Program-made: the position numbers and the translations under genes
Shown: piece by piece, positions 1-11,610 of the stretch
Position numbering within the stretch: position 1 is the first letter of the stretch
How the letters are laid out: each line of letters begins with the position of its first letter
DNA from: JAICSD01 sp963836665
GTDB taxonomy: Bacteria > Acidobacteriota > Vicinamibacteria > Vicinamibacterales > 2-12-FULL-66-21
Assembly: GCA_963836665.1 (NCBI GenBank)
Contig: CAWIKL010000001.1
Span: forward strand, 3,782,001 to 3,846,000
Direction of reading: 5' to 3'
Length of the DNA stretch: 64,000 nucleotides
Notes under the pieces: model-generated
What the model saw: the letters and a program-made list of their open reading frames with translations, nothing else
Told to the model about the DNA's origin: nothing
Database searches by the model: none

Positions 1-60
1 CGGGGCGCGGGTAGCGAGGGGGCGAGAGGCGGCTCGCTTTCAGGCCGGCACTTCAACACG

Positions 61-2169
61 ATGAAATTGTTCGCGACGACGCTAATCGGCGTTGCGCTGC
101 TGGCGCAGGTCAGGACGATCTTGCCAACGACGGCCAGCACGCCTGTGCAGGAAGTCGCGCTGTTTGGTGAACCCCTGGCCGTCCTCAATGCAGAAAAGGC
201 GTGGCTGGGCGCCGACGCGTTCTGGCCGCTCGCCAGGTTGAACGATCCGACCTTGCAGCGCTACGCGATACGCGCGTTGGGCCGGCTCGAAGATCCCGCC
301 AACGTTCCGTCACTGATCGCGCTGGCGGAGACGCGTACGGCGGTCGACACGCCGGTAAGGATCGCGGCCCGGCGCGCCAGCGTCGCCGACGCCGTCGCCC
401 AATCGCTCCATCTCTTCGACGCCGATCGCGACCAGAAATTGATCGCCGACGTCGCGGCCTGGTTCCTGGCGATCGGCGATCCGGACGCGCCGGCCGGCCC
501 CGTCGTTCCCCCGCTGGGCCGCATTGCCTACGGCACCGAGGATCAGTTCCACGCCGCAGAACGCCGGCTGCTCAGGACACGTGAGCGGCTCGAGCCGAAT
601 CCTCGCACGGAAAAATTCGCACATCAGGCGGTCGCCGCCCTTGAGTCGCTTGTGCGCCTAAACCCCCGATTCCCGCTCGAACAGGCGACGATCACACGCC
701 TGCGCGAAATCGCCAGGGACGAGTCATCGTTGGAGGCCGGCCCTCGCTACTCGGCGTTTCAAACGCTGGTTGGCCACGGTCTGGATGCCGACATGGAGCT
801 CGACGCCCTGCATACGAGCGACCGGGGGATCGTTCGACTCGCCACGCAAGTGCTCGCCGGTAGCGGCGGCGGTCTCGACCAGGAACACCTGCTCGGCGAG
901 ATTCAGGAGGCGTTGAAGAACGGAAACCGTTACCTCGGGCTTCGCGCTTATGTCCGCCATGCGGCAAAGACGGAAGGCTGCCAACCGATCGTCGATCTCA
1001 TCGACGACCCGAGCCGCCTCGTCGCGCTCGAGGCGATCGACGCGCTCGGCGATCTCTGCAAGGACGACGAGGAGATCACCAAGCGGCTCGAAGGAGATCT
1101 ACGCGTCCCAGCCGTGCAGGGATCGTGGTCGCGCGAGACCCACGTCTTCATGGCGATGGCCAAGCGCGCGCCCGAGCGCGTCGCACTCTTCATGAACGCC
1201 TTCGTCACGCACCAGTCCTTTTGGGTGCGGATGTACTCCGTGCATGCCGTAGTCGCAGCTAACGACATCCCTCACCTGGAAAAGCTGGCCTACGATTCCG
1301 ACGACAACGTTCGCGAAGCGGCGCTCGCGCCGTTGCTGGCGCTGAAGAAGGTCCCCAGCGATCCCGTGCTGATCGACGACCTCGGGCGTGATGACGTTCA
1401 GCTTCTGCGCTCCGCGGCGATCCTCGCCCAGAAGGCGCCGGCCGAGGAGAGGTTGACCGCGGCTCTGATCAGTGCCCTGCTGCGCCTCACCGCAGAAGCG
1501 AAAGAATCGTCGCGCGACGGCCGGCTGGCGCTGATCGAGGCGCTCGACGTTCACGCGCGACCGAGCGACGTGGCCAGGCTGCGGCCCCTGGCAAAGGATT
1601 TCGATCCCGTCGTCGCCGCCGCCGGCGCCCAGTTGCTCTCGAAGCTGACCGGCAGCCCGGTGAAGGCTGAGCCGACACCGATTCAGCGGGGCTGGCCTCA
1701 GCAGTTTACCGACCTCGCCAATCAGTGCGTCAAGGTCGACCTGTCATCCGGACAGGCGTTCCGCATGCGCATGGCCCCGGAAGGGGCGCCGCTCGCGGCT
1801 GATCGGTTCCTCAAGCTTGCGCTGGTGGATCGCTACTACGATCACCTCTCGATTCATCGCGTAGTGCCCGACTTCGTCATCCAGGGGGGTAGTCCTGGCG
1901 CTAACGAGTATTCAGGGCACAAGGAATACATCCGCGACGAGGTCGCCCTGCCCAACGTGGCCGGATCCGTGGGACTCTCGATTCGCGGCCGCAACACGGG
2001 TGACGCGCAGTTCTACATCAACCTGGTCAACAACCCGCGCCTCAATGGCGGCTACACCATCTTCGCCCACGTGCTTGGTGAAGACATGAGCGTCGTGAGT
2101 GGTATCGAGGAAGGGGCCGTGATGCAGTCGATCACCAGCACGCGGTGTCCCGGGCCCAACGAGCGCTAA
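61..2169 (+). CDS. Exported HEAT-repeat / cyclophilin-type peptidyl-prolyl isomerase fusion
   Basis: A 702-residue protein joining a long HEAT-like helical array (about residues 45-540, e.g. LQRYAIRALGRLEDP) to a C-terminal cyclophilin domain (about 550-695). The cyclophilin part keeps the HR pair at 599-600, FVIQGG at 605-610 and AQF at 649-651, so it should isomerise X-Pro bonds, presumably outside the cytoplasm. Residues 1-20 are hydrophobic and look like a signal peptide, which is why this ATG is preferred; the frame is open without a stop to the window edge, so a start further upstream is possible. It ends tail-to-tail with the next gene: the two stop codons overlap at 2166-2169. The HEAT array probably binds a partner protein; which one cannot be told. 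Confidence 0.85.
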   Translation: MKLFATTLIGVALLAQVRTILPTTASTPVQEVALFGEPLAVLNAEKAWLGADAFWPLARLNDPTLQRYAIRALGRLEDPANVPSLIALAETRTAVDTPVRIAARRASVADAVAQSLHLFDADRDQKLIADVAAWFLAIGDPDAPAGPVVPPLGRIAYGTEDQFHAAERRLLRTRERLEPNPRTEKFAHQAVAALESLVRLNPRFPLEQATITRLREIARDESSLEAGPRYSAFQTLVGHGLDADMELDALHTSDRGIVRLATQVLAGSGGGLDQEHLLGEIQEALKNGNRYLGLRAYVRHAAKTEGCQPIVDLIDDPSRLVALEAIDALGDLCKDDEEITKRLEGDLRVPAVQGSWSRETHVFMAMAKRAPERVALFMNAFVTHQSFWVRMYSVHAVVAANDIPHLEKLAYDSDDNVREAALAPLLALKKVPSDPVLIDDLGRDDVQLLRSAAILAQKAPAEERLTAALISALLRLTAEAKESSRDGRLALIEALDVHARPSDVARLRPLAKDFDPVVAAAGAQLLSKLTGSPVKAEPTPIQRGWPQQFTDLANQCVKVDLSSGQAFRMRMAPEGAPLAADRFLKLALVDRYYDHLSIHRVVPDFVIQGGSPGANEYSGHKEYIRDEVALPNVAGSVGLSIRGRNTGDAQFYINLVNNPRLNGGYTIFAHVLGEDMSVVSGIEEGAVMQSITSTRCPGPNER

Positions 2170-3215
2170 ACGACGGCGGTTTCGAGAAGCGCCAGCGTTC
2201 CCTTGTCGGCGTCGATTTCCACCTCGACGCCGAGCGGTAGCGTCCACTGCGGCTGGCTGTGCCCGATCATCGCGCCGGACCATGCCGGCACGCCGAGCGG
2301 CTTGATGTGGTCGGCGAAGATCTCCTCGAGCGTCAGCGCGCCGTAGTTGCCGTCGCCGGGGCCGCACTCGGCGCAGGTGCCGAACACGAAGCCCTTGATC
2401 TTGCCGAGCACGCCGGCCAGCTTCAGCTGCGTCAGCATGCGGTCGATGCGATAGAAATCCTCGTGTGTGTCCTCGGTGAAGAGGATCGTGTTCTCCCAGT
2501 CCGGCAGGTACGGCGAGCCGAGGATCGTCGTCATCACCGTGAGGTTCCCGCCGACGAGCCGTCCCCGTGCCTTACCGGGCGTGATCGCCTGCGTGCGGAA
2601 CTCGGTCTGCACGAGCGCGTTGCGTTCGGACAGTCCCTGCTTGTTGGTGTAGGTGACCTGGTCGCCGTTGAACAGGACGCGCTTGTAGTAGTCGAGCGAG
2701 TAGCTGTCCCAGCGGCCGAGGCCGATTGGCCCGTGAAAGGTGACCAGGCCCGTCTTGCCCAGAATGGCCAGGAGCAGCGCGGTGACGTCGCTGTAGCCAA
2801 TCACGACCTTCGGATTGCGGCGGATGACGTCGAAGTCGAGATAGGGGAGCAGCCGCGCGCTGCCCCAGCCGCCGCGAATCGCGTGGACGGCTGCGACCGA
2901 GGCGTCGGCGAACGCCGCGTTGATGTCGCCGGCGCGCGCCTTGTCGTCGCCTGCCAGATAGCCGTGACGATCGAGTAGATGGGCGCCGACAGTCACCCTG
3001 AAACCGAGCGCTTCGAGCGATTCCTTGGCGATCTGGAGATCGACGGTGTTGAACGTGGCGTTGGCCGGCGCGACGAGGGTCACCGTGTCGCCGGTCTTCA
3101 GCCGCCTGGGCTTGAGAACGGCCGGAGTCTCCATTGCTCGCGCCGCCGTCGGCGCCGGAAGCACCGCCACGGCCGAGGCGAGGGCGGCCGATTGAAGGAA
3201 TTCACGTCGCTGCAT
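2166..3215 (-). CDS. Exported LD-carboxypeptidase (S66 family)
   Basis: A 349-residue peptidase S66 protein, the family that trims the terminal D-Ala from tetrapeptides during murein recycling (LdcA) or acts on microcin-like substrates (MccF). The predicted catalytic Ser142 lies in GYSDVTALL, Glu248 in LFTED and His319 in MIGHSQ; GGWGSARLL precedes them as in the family. The N-terminus (MQRREFLQSAALASAV) has an RR-type hydrophobic signal typical of Tat substrates, whereas classical LdcA is cytoplasmic, so this copy probably works in the periplasm. A TAAGAT box ends 7 nt before the ATG, suggesting a leaderless transcript divergent from the small secreted-protein gene at 3261. Confidence 0.88.
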   Translation of the reverse strand: MQRREFLQSAALASAVAVLPAPTAARAMETPAVLKPRRLKTGDTVTLVAPANATFNTVDLQIAKESLEALGFRVTVGAHLLDRHGYLAGDDKARAGDINAAFADASVAAVHAIRGGWGSARLLPYLDFDVIRRNPKVVIGYSDVTALLLAILGKTGLVTFHGPIGLGRWDSYSLDYYKRVLFNGDQVTYTNKQGLSERNALVQTEFRTQAITPGKARGRLVGGNLTVMTTILGSPYLPDWENTILFTEDTHEDFYRIDRMLTQLKLAGVLGKIKGFVFGTCAECGPGDGNYGALTLEEIFADHIKPLGVPAWSGAMIGHSQPQWTLPLGVEVEIDADKGTLALLETAVV

Positions 3216-3222
3216 TCCTGGA

Positions 3223-3228
3223 ATCTTA
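3223..3228 (-). promoter_or_regulatory. Candidate -10 box (TAAGAT) for the S66 peptidase gene
   Basis: TAAGAT on the minus strand is followed by 7 nt and then the ATG at 3215. With normal -10 to start-site spacing, transcription would begin at or next to the start codon. No clear -35 hexamer is seen. Confidence 0.5.
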
Positions 3229-3260
3229 TCCGAGTGCTATCCTCACCGGCGGAGGGCTGC

Positions 3261-3692
3261 ATGCGATCCGGACCGCTCTTGGCCGCCGTTGCGCTCGCGT
3301 CCGTCGCCGTCCTCGCGGCGTCGCAGGAACCGAAGAAGTCTGACAAGGACAACAAGACCGTCACCGTGACCGGCTGCGTTGAGGGCGGTTACCTCCGCGT
3401 TTCCGAACACGACGCGGTCAACACGTTCAACGACCGGTTCCACCTCGCCGGCTCGAAGCACCTGCTCAAGGAAATAGCCGCGCAGCAGCACGGCCACAAG
3501 ATCGAGGTCACGGGCCGCATCATCGATGCCGCAGGCACCGAGCATGCGGGCCAGACGACGAAGATCGGCAAGAAAACGACCGTCTACGTCGGCGCATCGG
3601 ACGTGCCGGCTGTGCCCAATGGCGACACGACGTCGACCATTCAGGTGCAGTCGTACCGAGAGACGCAGGAGTCGTGCAGCAGTACGCTGTGA
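3261..3692 (+). CDS. Small secreted hypothetical protein
   Basis: A 143-residue protein with a signal peptide (MRSGPLLAAVALASVAVLAAS) followed by a short Lys/Asp-rich linker and a probable small beta domain containing VTVTGCVEGGYLRV and later KIEVTGRII. I recognise no named family with confidence; acidobacterial genomes carry many such exported proteins with a single TGC...GGYLRV-type motif. The ATG at 3261 is chosen because GGAGG lies just upstream and the signal peptide begins there; the frame itself opens earlier inside the neighbouring gene. The two cysteines are at the motif and near the C-terminus, so a disulphide is possible. It converges on uvrA. Confidence 0.7.
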   Translation: MRSGPLLAAVALASVAVLAASQEPKKSDKDNKTVTVTGCVEGGYLRVSEHDAVNTFNDRFHLAGSKHLLKEIAAQQHGHKIEVTGRIIDAAGTEHAGQTTKIGKKTTVYVGASDVPAVPNGDTTSTIQVQSYRETQESCSSTL

Positions 3693-3758
3693 CGGGTAGC
3701 GGCGGCGAGCCGTCTGCGTCTTACCCGCTAACGCTGCCGGGAGGACGGAAGCCCCGCG

Positions 3759-6662
<2,904 letters not shown>

Positions 6663-6698
6663 TCGGCATTCGTCCGGGCCGCGCGTTTCGGCGGCCTG

Positions 6699-7622
6699 CT
6701 AGGGTTGCTCCGCGGCGAAGAAGGCCAGCTCTTCGAGGCTGATGGTGCTGCGCCTGGTCAGCAGCACCGGTGTCGACGCCTTGTCGATCAAGCCCAGGTC
6801 CGCCAGGTATTCGCACGCCATCGTGATGCCTTCGATCCCGTGTGTCTTCTTGAAGTGATCTTCGATGTCGCGGCTGGATCGCACGTCGCCGTGCTCCCGC
6901 AAGTACTCGAGAAGCGGCGCGAACACCCGTGGCGCACGGGCCGCCATGTACTCCTCGCTCGTCGTGAGCGCCTTCTCGACCGTCTTCCGCCCGGTGCCGT
7001 CGCGCAGCAGGTTCGAGTAGATGGTCTCGAGAAGCGCGGGGTTCAGCTTCTGGGCCTGCGGGATGACCTCGCGGTCGGGCAACAGGCCGGCTGCAATGAC
7101 CTCCATGCGGGCGATGGCATTGGTGGCAAAGAGCGTCCAGTACGCCGTGTAGGCGATATCGCCGCGCGTCACCAGCCATTTCCGCGCCTTGTAGAGCGGC
7201 GCCAGTGCTCCCGTCGCCACCTGGAGCATCAGGATCGCCGTGTCGCGCTGCCCGCGTGCGCGCAGGCGCGCGAGCAGATCCGTGATCGTCGGATCGTGGG
7301 TGTAGAGCAGGCGGCCCTTGGCGAGGAACGAGTGTAGGAAGGATCCATGTAGCGAGCCCTCGATCATCCTGCGGAAGTCCGCGCGCGGGATGAGCAGCGC
7401 GTGCACGTTGATGCCGTCGGCGTAGAGCGGGATGTCGCCGGCGGTCACTTTGCGATCGTCGATGGTGACGAAGACAAGGTCGATGTCGGACCGGGCCCAC
7501 ACGGTGTCGTGCGCCAGGCTGCCGCACAGGATCGCGGCGATGACCGACGTGTCCTTGCGTGCGCTGGCGACGAGATCGTCGAGCGCGGCTGCGAACGCCT
7601 GCGGAACCGTCGGGTCGCTCAT
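6699..7622 (-). CDS. Nucleotidyltransferase-fold protein
   Basis: A 307-residue protein whose N-terminal third has the polymerase-beta-type nucleotidyltransferase signature: GS at 34-35 (ILCGSLAHDTVWARSDIDL) and the metal-binding pair D46xD48. The rest is mainly helical and carries SNLLRDGTGRKTVEKAL and a C-terminal region that could be a winged helix. Family members transfer nucleotides to antibiotics, proteins or RNA, or act as minimal NTases; substrate cannot be inferred here. It starts 4 nt after the stop of the upstream beta-lactamase-like gene on the same strand, so the two are probably co-transcribed. Confidence 0.72.
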   Translation of the reverse strand: MSDPTVPQAFAAALDDLVASARKDTSVIAAILCGSLAHDTVWARSDIDLVFVTIDDRKVTAGDIPLYADGINVHALLIPRADFRRMIEGSLHGSFLHSFLAKGRLLYTHDPTITDLLARLRARGQRDTAILMLQVATGALAPLYKARKWLVTRGDIAYTAYWTLFATNAIARMEVIAAGLLPDREVIPQAQKLNPALLETIYSNLLRDGTGRKTVEKALTTSEEYMAARAPRVFAPLLEYLREHGDVRSSRDIEDHFKKTHGIEGITMACEYLADLGLIDKASTPVLLTRRSTISLEELAFFAAEQP

Positions 7623-7626
7623 GCGG

Positions 7627-8481
7627 CTATCTCTCGGCGGCGTTCCAGACTTCGCGCGAGATCGAGGCGATGAGCGCGCCGCTCGCCTTCTGATCGTCGA
7701 TGCCGCGCACGAGCACGACGAGCACGTAGGGCCGCGGCCCGTAGACGATCGCCGCGTCGTGGTGAATCTTCGTGATATTGCCGGTCTTGTGCGCGACGAC
7801 CGTCCCGTCGGGCAGACCCGCGGGAATCGCGTCGTGGAACTTCTGGCGCTTCAGGATCGCGACCATCTCGGCGTCGGCCCGGGGATTGACCGCCTTTCCC
7901 TGCGCGACCGTGCTCAGCAGGAGTTCGAGCGCCCGTGCCGTGGTCTCGTTGTTCATCCCCTTGTCGAATGCCTTCTGATCCTCGACCCCGCGCAGCACGA
8001 CCATGCCATCGGCGCCGAGTCGATGGACGGTGTCGCGCACGTTGGCCGCACCGACGTGCTCGATGAGCAGGTTGGCGGCGAAATTCGAGCTGACCGTGAT
8101 CATCGCTTCGCAGAGATCGCGCAGCGACATCGTCTTGCCGATCTGCTTGTAGACGTCGGCGTCGGAATCATCGCCCACGCTCAGCTGGTAGACGCTGCCG
8201 TCGACGATGCTGTGGAATTCATTGCGAACCGGGAGCTGGTCATCGAGCTTCAGCATGCCGGCGTCCGCCTGCCGGAAGAGCTCGATCATGATCGGTACCT
8301 TCATCGTGCTCGCGGCGTGGAACTTCTTGTCGGGATCGATGAAGAGCTCATCTTTGCCGTCGAGCGTCCGCATCGCGACGGCCACCTCGGCGCCGCTTGC
8401 CGCGATCAGGTTGTGGACGCGCTCCTCGAGGTCGACGGCCGGCCGATGAATGAGCGAGAGCGCCAAGATCAGCCAGGACAT
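7627..8481 (-). CDS. Class A beta-lactamase-like serine hydrolase
   Basis: A 284-residue penicillin-recognising hydrolase of the class A fold. The nucleophile motif S58-T-M-K61, SSN at 131-133 (in place of SDN) and K232-T-G are in the expected order and spacing. A glutamate at 167 sits where the omega-loop general base would lie, but the usual ExxLN pattern is not kept. A short hydrophobic N-terminus (MSWLILALSLI) suggests export. GGAG lies a few bases before the ATG. True beta-lactamase activity is possible but the deviations fit an environmental serine hydrolase or transpeptidase-like enzyme as well. It is the first gene of a pair with the nucleotidyltransferase and is divergent from the flavin oxidase. 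Confidence 0.8.
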   Translation of the reverse strand: MSWLILALSLIHRPAVDLEERVHNLIAASGAEVAVAMRTLDGKDELFIDPDKKFHAASTMKVPIMIELFRQADAGMLKLDDQLPVRNEFHSIVDGSVYQLSVGDDSDADVYKQIGKTMSLRDLCEAMITVSSNFAANLLIEHVGAANVRDTVHRLGADGMVVLRGVEDQKAFDKGMNNETTARALELLLSTVAQGKAVNPRADAEMVAILKRQKFHDAIPAGLPDGTVVAHKTGNITKIHHDAAIVYGPRPYVLVVLVRGIDDQKASGALIASISREVWNAAER

Positions 8482-8513
8482 GAGCTCCTACAACGTATCG
8501 CACAAATAGCCTG

Positions 8514-8519
8514 TAATCT
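8514..8519 (+). promoter_or_regulatory. Candidate -10 box (TAATCT), leaderless start
   Basis: TAATCT is followed by exactly 6 nt and the ATG at 8526, so the transcript probably starts at the start codon. No -35 element is evident. Confidence 0.5.
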
Positions 8520-8525
8520 TGAACG

Positions 8526-9923
8526 ATGCGCGGTCGCGATCTGGCGGGAGTGAGCGTGATTGTCGGCGGCGCGGGCCTGGCCGGGCTCGCGGCGGCACGG
8601 GAACTGGAGGCCCGCGGCGCGGCCGTCACTGTCGTCGAGGCGCGAGGCCGCGTCGGCGGCCGGGTGTGGACGTTGCGCGACAAGTTCGCCGCCCGTCAGC
8701 ACGCCGAGGCTGGGGCCGACCTGATCGAAGGAGAGCAGGCGCACGTGCTCGAGCTGGCCAAGGCGCTCGGCCTGCAGCCGGTCAGGATCCTGCGCGACGG
8801 CTTCGGCTTTTACGGCCCGGGCAAACGCGGCACACGACGCCTGCACACCGGCCCTTCGACGTTCGCCACGATTGGCAAGTACCTCGGGCCACTGCTCGAG
8901 GACTTCAAGCTGGCCGAGGAACGCTGGGACAGCCCGGTCGCCGCCGCGATTGCCGGGCAATCGGTGAGGCAGTGGCTCGACGACATCGACGCGCCGGCGC
9001 ACCTGAAGGGAGGCGTGCGGGCACTGCGCGGCTTCTTTCTTGCCGACCCCGAGGACCTCTCGCTCCTCCCGGTCGTCGAGCAGTTTGCCGAGTCCGGCCC
9101 GCCTGGGCGGGACCACATCTATCGCATCAAGGGGGGCAACGACCGCCTGGCAACCGGGATCGTCCAGCGCCTGCGCGGTGCGCTCCTGCTCAACACGATG
9201 GTCCGCCGCGTCGCGCAGCACGACGATCGGGTCACGGTGACGGTCGAAGCCCTCGGCAGGCCGCACACCGAGATCTCGGCGGAGTATTTCGTGTGCGCCC
9301 TGCCGGCGTCGACGGCGCGCGGCGTGATCTTCGAGCCGCTGCTGCCCGAGCCCCAACAGGAGGCGATCGCACACTTGCGCTACGGCTGTGCGACCAGGCT
9401 GCTGCTGCAGTTCGACAGGCGTTTCTGGCGCAGGCGCGGCCGCCCGAATGCGTTCGGCACCGACCTCGAGACCGGCGCAGTCTGGGAGGGCAACGAACAG
9501 CAGAAGGGGCCGCAGGGCATTCTCAGCTTCCTTGCTGGCGGCCACGCCTCGCGCGGGCTACAGGACATCTTGAAAACGGAAGGGGAGCGCGGCGTCGCCG
9601 ATCGCATCGGCTGGCTGGGGCGCCCGTCGCGCCTGCTCGCCGCACAGACCGTGGTCTGGGATCACGATCCGCTGGCGCGCGGCGGCTACGCCTACTTCGA
9701 TCCCGGCTTCAATCCGCTCTGGCGCGCCTGGCTCGCGCGCGCGCACGGCCGGCTGGTCTTCGCCGGCGAGCACACGAGCATCAAGTACCAGGGCTACATG
9801 AACGGCGCCCTCGAGAGCGGGCTGCGCGCCGCCGCGGAGATCGCCGCGCTGAACTACAGCTCCACCACGTCGACGAGCGGCTCCCAGGTCTCCGGATCCT
9901 GCGATACGAGCGTCGAAAGGTAG
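8526..9923 (+). CDS. FAD-dependent amine oxidase family protein
   Basis: A 465-residue flavoprotein with the N-terminal Rossmann dinucleotide motif (IVGGAGLAGLAAARELE, glycines around 14-20), the GRVGGRV motif at 41-47 typical of monoamine oxidase/phytoene desaturase-type enzymes, and the C-terminal FAD-contacting segment LVFAGEHTSIKYQGYMNGAL. It oxidises an amine or a C-C bond of unknown substrate. No signal peptide is seen, so it is probably cytoplasmic. The last 25 or so residues extend beyond the usual family end and overlap the 3' end of the convergent 165-codon gene by 70 nt. Confidence 0.85.
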   Translation: MRGRDLAGVSVIVGGAGLAGLAAARELEARGAAVTVVEARGRVGGRVWTLRDKFAARQHAEAGADLIEGEQAHVLELAKALGLQPVRILRDGFGFYGPGKRGTRRLHTGPSTFATIGKYLGPLLEDFKLAEERWDSPVAAAIAGQSVRQWLDDIDAPAHLKGGVRALRGFFLADPEDLSLLPVVEQFAESGPPGRDHIYRIKGGNDRLATGIVQRLRGALLLNTMVRRVAQHDDRVTVTVEALGRPHTEISAEYFVCALPASTARGVIFEPLLPEPQQEAIAHLRYGCATRLLLQFDRRFWRRRGRPNAFGTDLETGAVWEGNEQQKGPQGILSFLAGGHASRGLQDILKTEGERGVADRIGWLGRPSRLLAAQTVVWDHDPLARGGYAYFDPGFNPLWRAWLARAHGRLVFAGEHTSIKYQGYMNGALESGLRAAAEIAALNYSSTTSTSGSQVSGSCDTSVER

Positions 9924-10351
9924 AGCGACACATCTCCTGCGGGAAACTTCGTCGCCAGCTCTGTCGCAGCGGCCTTCACCTTCGCGGCGTCGGGCTTGAC
10001 GACCTTGTCGTCGTTGATCAGGCCGTTGTCGTGCTCGATGCCGAGCAGATCGAGGAAAGCGCCCATCATCGGCCGCTGCCGCTCGAGGTGATAGTTGACG
10101 AGCGCGCGCGCTGCGATCGCGTCTGACACCGACGGCAGCGTCGCCAGGTACTTGGCGCGCTTGTCTGGTGTGAGGCTGAGCACGCTCTTTGGCCGGAATT
10201 TCATGTGTGTGGCGATCGAGGACACCGCCTCCAGCTGTTGATCCGCCGAGTGCTCGTCGTTCCAGAAGAGATCCGCCGCCTCGATGCGCCGATCGAGGGG
10301 CAATCCGCGCCACAAGCGCGAGGGGCGGAAGTTCGAAAGGTCCCGGTCCAT
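9854..10351 (-). CDS. Conserved hypothetical protein, 165 aa
   Basis: A soluble, mainly helical 165-residue protein (MDRDLSNFRPSRLWRG...) without signal peptide or membrane segment. I recognise no family. Segments such as FRPKSVLSLTPDKRAKYLA and the C-terminal LVDVVEL give a well-behaved composition and the reading frame carries normal high-GC third-position bias, so the gene looks real. A TAAGAT box ends 6 nt before the ATG, matching the leaderless pattern of neighbouring genes, and overlaps the divergent promoter of the MFS gene. Its 3' end overlaps the flavin oxidase gene. Confidence 0.7.
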   Translation of the reverse strand: MDRDLSNFRPSRLWRGLPLDRRIEAADLFWNDEHSADQQLEAVSSIATHMKFRPKSVLSLTPDKRAKYLATLPSVSDAIAARALVNYHLERQRPMMGAFLDLLGIEHDNGLINDDKVVKPDAAKVKAAATELATKFPAGDVSLYLSTLVSQDPETWEPLVDVVEL

Positions 10352-10357
10352 GCGATC

Positions 10358-10367
10358 ATCTTAATCT
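10358..10367. promoter_or_regulatory. Overlapping divergent -10 boxes
   Basis: TAAGAT on the minus strand (10363-10358) ends 6 nt before the ATG at 10351, and TAATCT on the plus strand (10362-10367) ends 6 nt before the GTG at 10374. The two boxes share two base pairs, so RNA polymerase probably cannot occupy both at once. Confidence 0.5.
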
Positions 10368-10373
10368 TTATCC

Positions 10374-11558
10374 GTGCCGGACCGCCTCTTCACGCCGCGC
10401 TTCTTCGTGATGTGCGGCTTCTCGTTCACCGTCTTTCTGTCGGCGTTCCAGCTGCTGCCGACGGCGCCGTTCCACATCCTGGCGCTCGGCGGCAGCACGG
10501 CCGCGGCCGGGCTCTTTCTCGGTTTCCTCACCTATGCCTCCGCCTTCTCGGCGCCGTTGACCGGATCGCTGGCTGATCGCGTCGGGCCGAGGCGAATGCT
10601 GATCGTTGCCAGCGTGGCGATCACGGCCTTCTCGATCGCCTACGCCCTGATTCCCAGTTACAAGATGATGCTGGCGCTCGTGCTCGTGCACGGCGTGTTC
10701 TGGTCGGGGCTGTTGACGGGGTCAGCCGCCTACATGACCAACATGCTGCCGGAGAGCCGGCGCGCCGAGGGCATCGGCTACTGGGGTCTGTCGACCATCG
10801 CGGCTATCGCGGTGGCGCCGTCGATTGGATTCTGGGTGTTCCACTTCGGCTGGCGCGCGCTCTGCCTCGAGGCGGCCGTGCTCAACGTCTTCATGGGCAT
10901 CATCGCCTGGCAGCTGCCGCCCGAGCTCACCATCCATACCGAACACCACCACCATCACCGGCGCCGGCTGATCGAATGGCGCGTGCTGATCCTGTCGGCG
11001 ACGTTGTTTCTCTACACGTTTGGCTACGGCGGCATTACCAGCTTTACCGCCCTCTACGCCGACGCGAACAGCGTGACGCCGAAGGGGATCTATCTCACCG
11101 CGCTGGCCGTCGTGATCCTGGTCACGCGCCCGGTGTCCGGACGGCTCGGCGATGCGTTCGGCTACCGGCGCGTGTTCCTGCCCTGCCTCGTGCTGATCGC
11201 GGCCGGACTCGCCCTGCTGGTGATGGGCGGTACGCGCGGCTGGCTGCTGGCCAGCGCGATCCTGTTCGGCGCCGGCTTCGGCACGGCATACCCGGCCTTT
11301 GTCGGCTATGTCATGCGCAACGTGCCGGGCGCCCGTCGCGGGGCCGCGTTTGGCGCGATCCTCGCGTGCTTCGACACCGGTATTGGCACCGGCTCGACGA
11401 GCATGGGCTGGATCATCGAGCACTATGGGTTTCCGCGCGCCTTCGGCACCGCGGCGGTACTCGCGTCGCTTGCGCTGCCCTACTTCTTGATTGCCGATGC
11501 CGCCTTGCGGCGCCGGGCGACGGGTCAAGCCGAGGCGAAGAGCGTGTTAAGGAGGTAA
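10374..11558 (+). CDS. Major facilitator superfamily transporter
   Basis: A 394-residue MFS permease with about 12 hydrophobic segments and the loop 2-3 signature region GSLADRVGPRRMLI typical of the superfamily. A cytoplasmic central loop contains a His cluster (TEHHHHHRRRL, about residues 187-197) between the two six-helix halves, which could bind metal ions or simply be a charged linker. Substrate unknown; drug or small-metabolite export is likeliest by resemblance to YfcJ/YhhS-type carriers. The GTG start is supported by the TAATCT box 6 nt upstream and by the immediate start of the first helix. Confidence 0.83.
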   Translation: MPDRLFTPRFFVMCGFSFTVFLSAFQLLPTAPFHILALGGSTAAAGLFLGFLTYASAFSAPLTGSLADRVGPRRMLIVASVAITAFSIAYALIPSYKMMLALVLVHGVFWSGLLTGSAAYMTNMLPESRRAEGIGYWGLSTIAAIAVAPSIGFWVFHFGWRALCLEAAVLNVFMGIIAWQLPPELTIHTEHHHHHRRRLIEWRVLILSATLFLYTFGYGGITSFTALYADANSVTPKGIYLTALAVVILVTRPVSGRLGDAFGYRRVFLPCLVLIAAGLALLVMGGTRGWLLASAILFGAGFGTAYPAFVGYVMRNVPGARRGAAFGAILACFDTGIGTGSTSMGWIIEHYGFPRAFGTAAVLASLALPYFLIADAALRRRATGQAEAKSVLRR

Positions 11559-11598
11559 AACCTCTTCTCAGGCGCCCGGATCACCGTCATTCAGGTGC

Positions 11599-11604
11599 TA
11601 CGAT
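11599..11604 (+). promoter_or_regulatory. Candidate -10 box (TACGAT) for histidine kinase gene
   Basis: TACGAT, 6 nt, then ATG at 11611: the leaderless arrangement. The same hexamer with the same spacing precedes the SET-domain gene at 44210 on the other strand. Confidence 0.48.
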
Positions 11605-11610
11605 CCGCGC

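Noticed and set aside
1..60. Promoter upstream of the first gene
   Set aside because: No -10-like box is visible and the frame is open to the edge, so nothing can be asserted.
7627..8481. Clinical-type beta-lactamase
   Set aside because: SDN and omega-loop motifs deviate; only a fold-level assignment is justified.
8519..10126. 535-codon frame over the flavin oxidase gene
   Set aside because: Shifted-frame shadow of the amine oxidase; Arg/Gly/Pro-rich product.
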